Shown here: positions 63,787 to 64,000 of the stretch, in pieces | How positions within the stretch are numbered: position 1 is the first letter of the stretch | How the letters are laid out: each line of letters begins with the position of its first letter | Source of the DNA: DATLLJ01 sp035537875 | GTDB taxonomy: Bacteria; Acidobacteriota; Vicinamibacteria; Vicinamibacterales; CAVVIG01 | Assembly (NCBI GenBank): GCA_035537875.1 | Contig: DATLLJ010000037.1 | Coordinates: 148,763-212,762 of the forward strand | Direction of reading: 5' to 3' | DNA length: 64,000 nt | Program-made: the position numbers and the translations under genes | Notes under the pieces: generated by a model | Told to the model about the DNA's origin: nothing | The model's database searches: none | What the model saw: only the letters and a program-made list of their open reading frames with translations

Positions 63787-64000
63787 GCGCCCCTCGAACG
63801 GTCGCCGACATCGCGACGCCGGCGCTGGTCGTCGACGTGGCCGCGATGGAGCGCAACATCGCGCGGATGGCTGTATTCTTCGCCGGGCGGCGATGCCAGC
63901 TTCGACCCCATTTCAAGGCCCACAAATGCTCGGAGATCGCCCGCCGTCAACTCGCGGGTGGGTCGTGCACGGGGCTGACGTGCGCGACGGTCGCCGAAGC
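63783..64000 (+). CDS. D-threonine-aldolase-type PLP enzyme, N-terminal part (3' end outside window)
   Basis: The first about 72 residues only. IATPALVVDVAAMERNIARM and RPHFKAHKCSEIARRQL match D-threonine aldolase / D-serine dehydratase-like proteins of fold type III, where the first Lys in HFKAHK would hold PLP. The gene overlaps the AmpG-like gene by 4 bases, so both belong to one operon. The substrate is not decided without the C-terminus. Confidence 0.8.
   Translation, partial: MSAPRTVADIATPALVVDVAAMERNIARMAVFFAGRRCQLRPHFKAHKCSEIARRQLAGGSCTGLTCATVAE

Overview
The window looks like a chromosomal segment of a high-GC member of the Acidobacteriota, most likely a Vicinamibacteria-type soil lineage. 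This is inferred from gene content: a duplicated FtsX-type orphan permease (ADOP style), a Ser/Thr kinase fused to a TolB-like propeller, a DUF6152 / PDGKPDFSG secreted-protein pair, bacillithiol genes bshB1-bshA, several PIG-L deacetylases and paired M16 peptidases. Genes are dense on both strands. I found no tRNA, rRNA, CRISPR array, insertion sequence or prophage.

Layout. 1-11 kb: 3' end of argH, a 27-residue membrane peptide directly before an SSS-family Na+/solute symporter, a secreted M16 peptidase pair, purE-purK, lgt (with an apparent 1-nt frameshift), a GNAT acetyltransferase, a secreted hypothetical and panE. 11-19 kb: murI, then a tightly packed + strand run of FAD oxidoreductase, bshB1, bshA, secreted PIG-L protein and geranylgeranyl-reductase-like flavoprotein, ending in a large hairpin built from 8-bp tandem repeats. 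19-23 kb: E1 alpha and beta subunits of a 2-oxoacid dehydrogenase, a TIGR01777 epimerase and a P-loop ATPase with twin palindromic promoter sites.

23-33 kb (minus strand) is the most unusual part: a co-oriented glycan-type cluster headed by a 1300-residue fusion (glycoside-hydrolase-like barrel, GT2 glycosyltransferase, membrane segments, six-bladed NHL propeller), followed by an ABC exporter, two more glycosyltransferases, a PIG-L deacetylase and a methyltransferase with a zinc ribbon. It lies directly downstream of a histidine operon (33.5-39.7 kb, hisI-G-D-C-B-H-F-A). The his operon is preceded by a clear, previously untracked attenuator: a 26-codon leader peptide with seven histidine codons, followed by a perfect terminator hairpin.

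40-44 kb: a YtrA-type GntR regulator with a palindrome inside its own promoter, a slipin (SPFH) gene, and an ADOP permease. 44-53 kb: a methyl-cycle region in which two separate ArsR-methyltransferase fusions (SahR-like) each form an operon with a methyl-cycle enzyme, one with ahcY and one with metH; fpg and a secreted hypothetical lie between. 53-64 kb: sulfurtransferase, glnS, a GNAT-like protein, prfC, a frameshifted kinase-propeller gene, two secreted proteins, an AmpG-like transporter and the 5' end of a D-threonine-aldolase-type gene.

Two single-base frameshifts in otherwise intact genes (lgt and the kinase) suggest either residual assembly errors or recent lesions.
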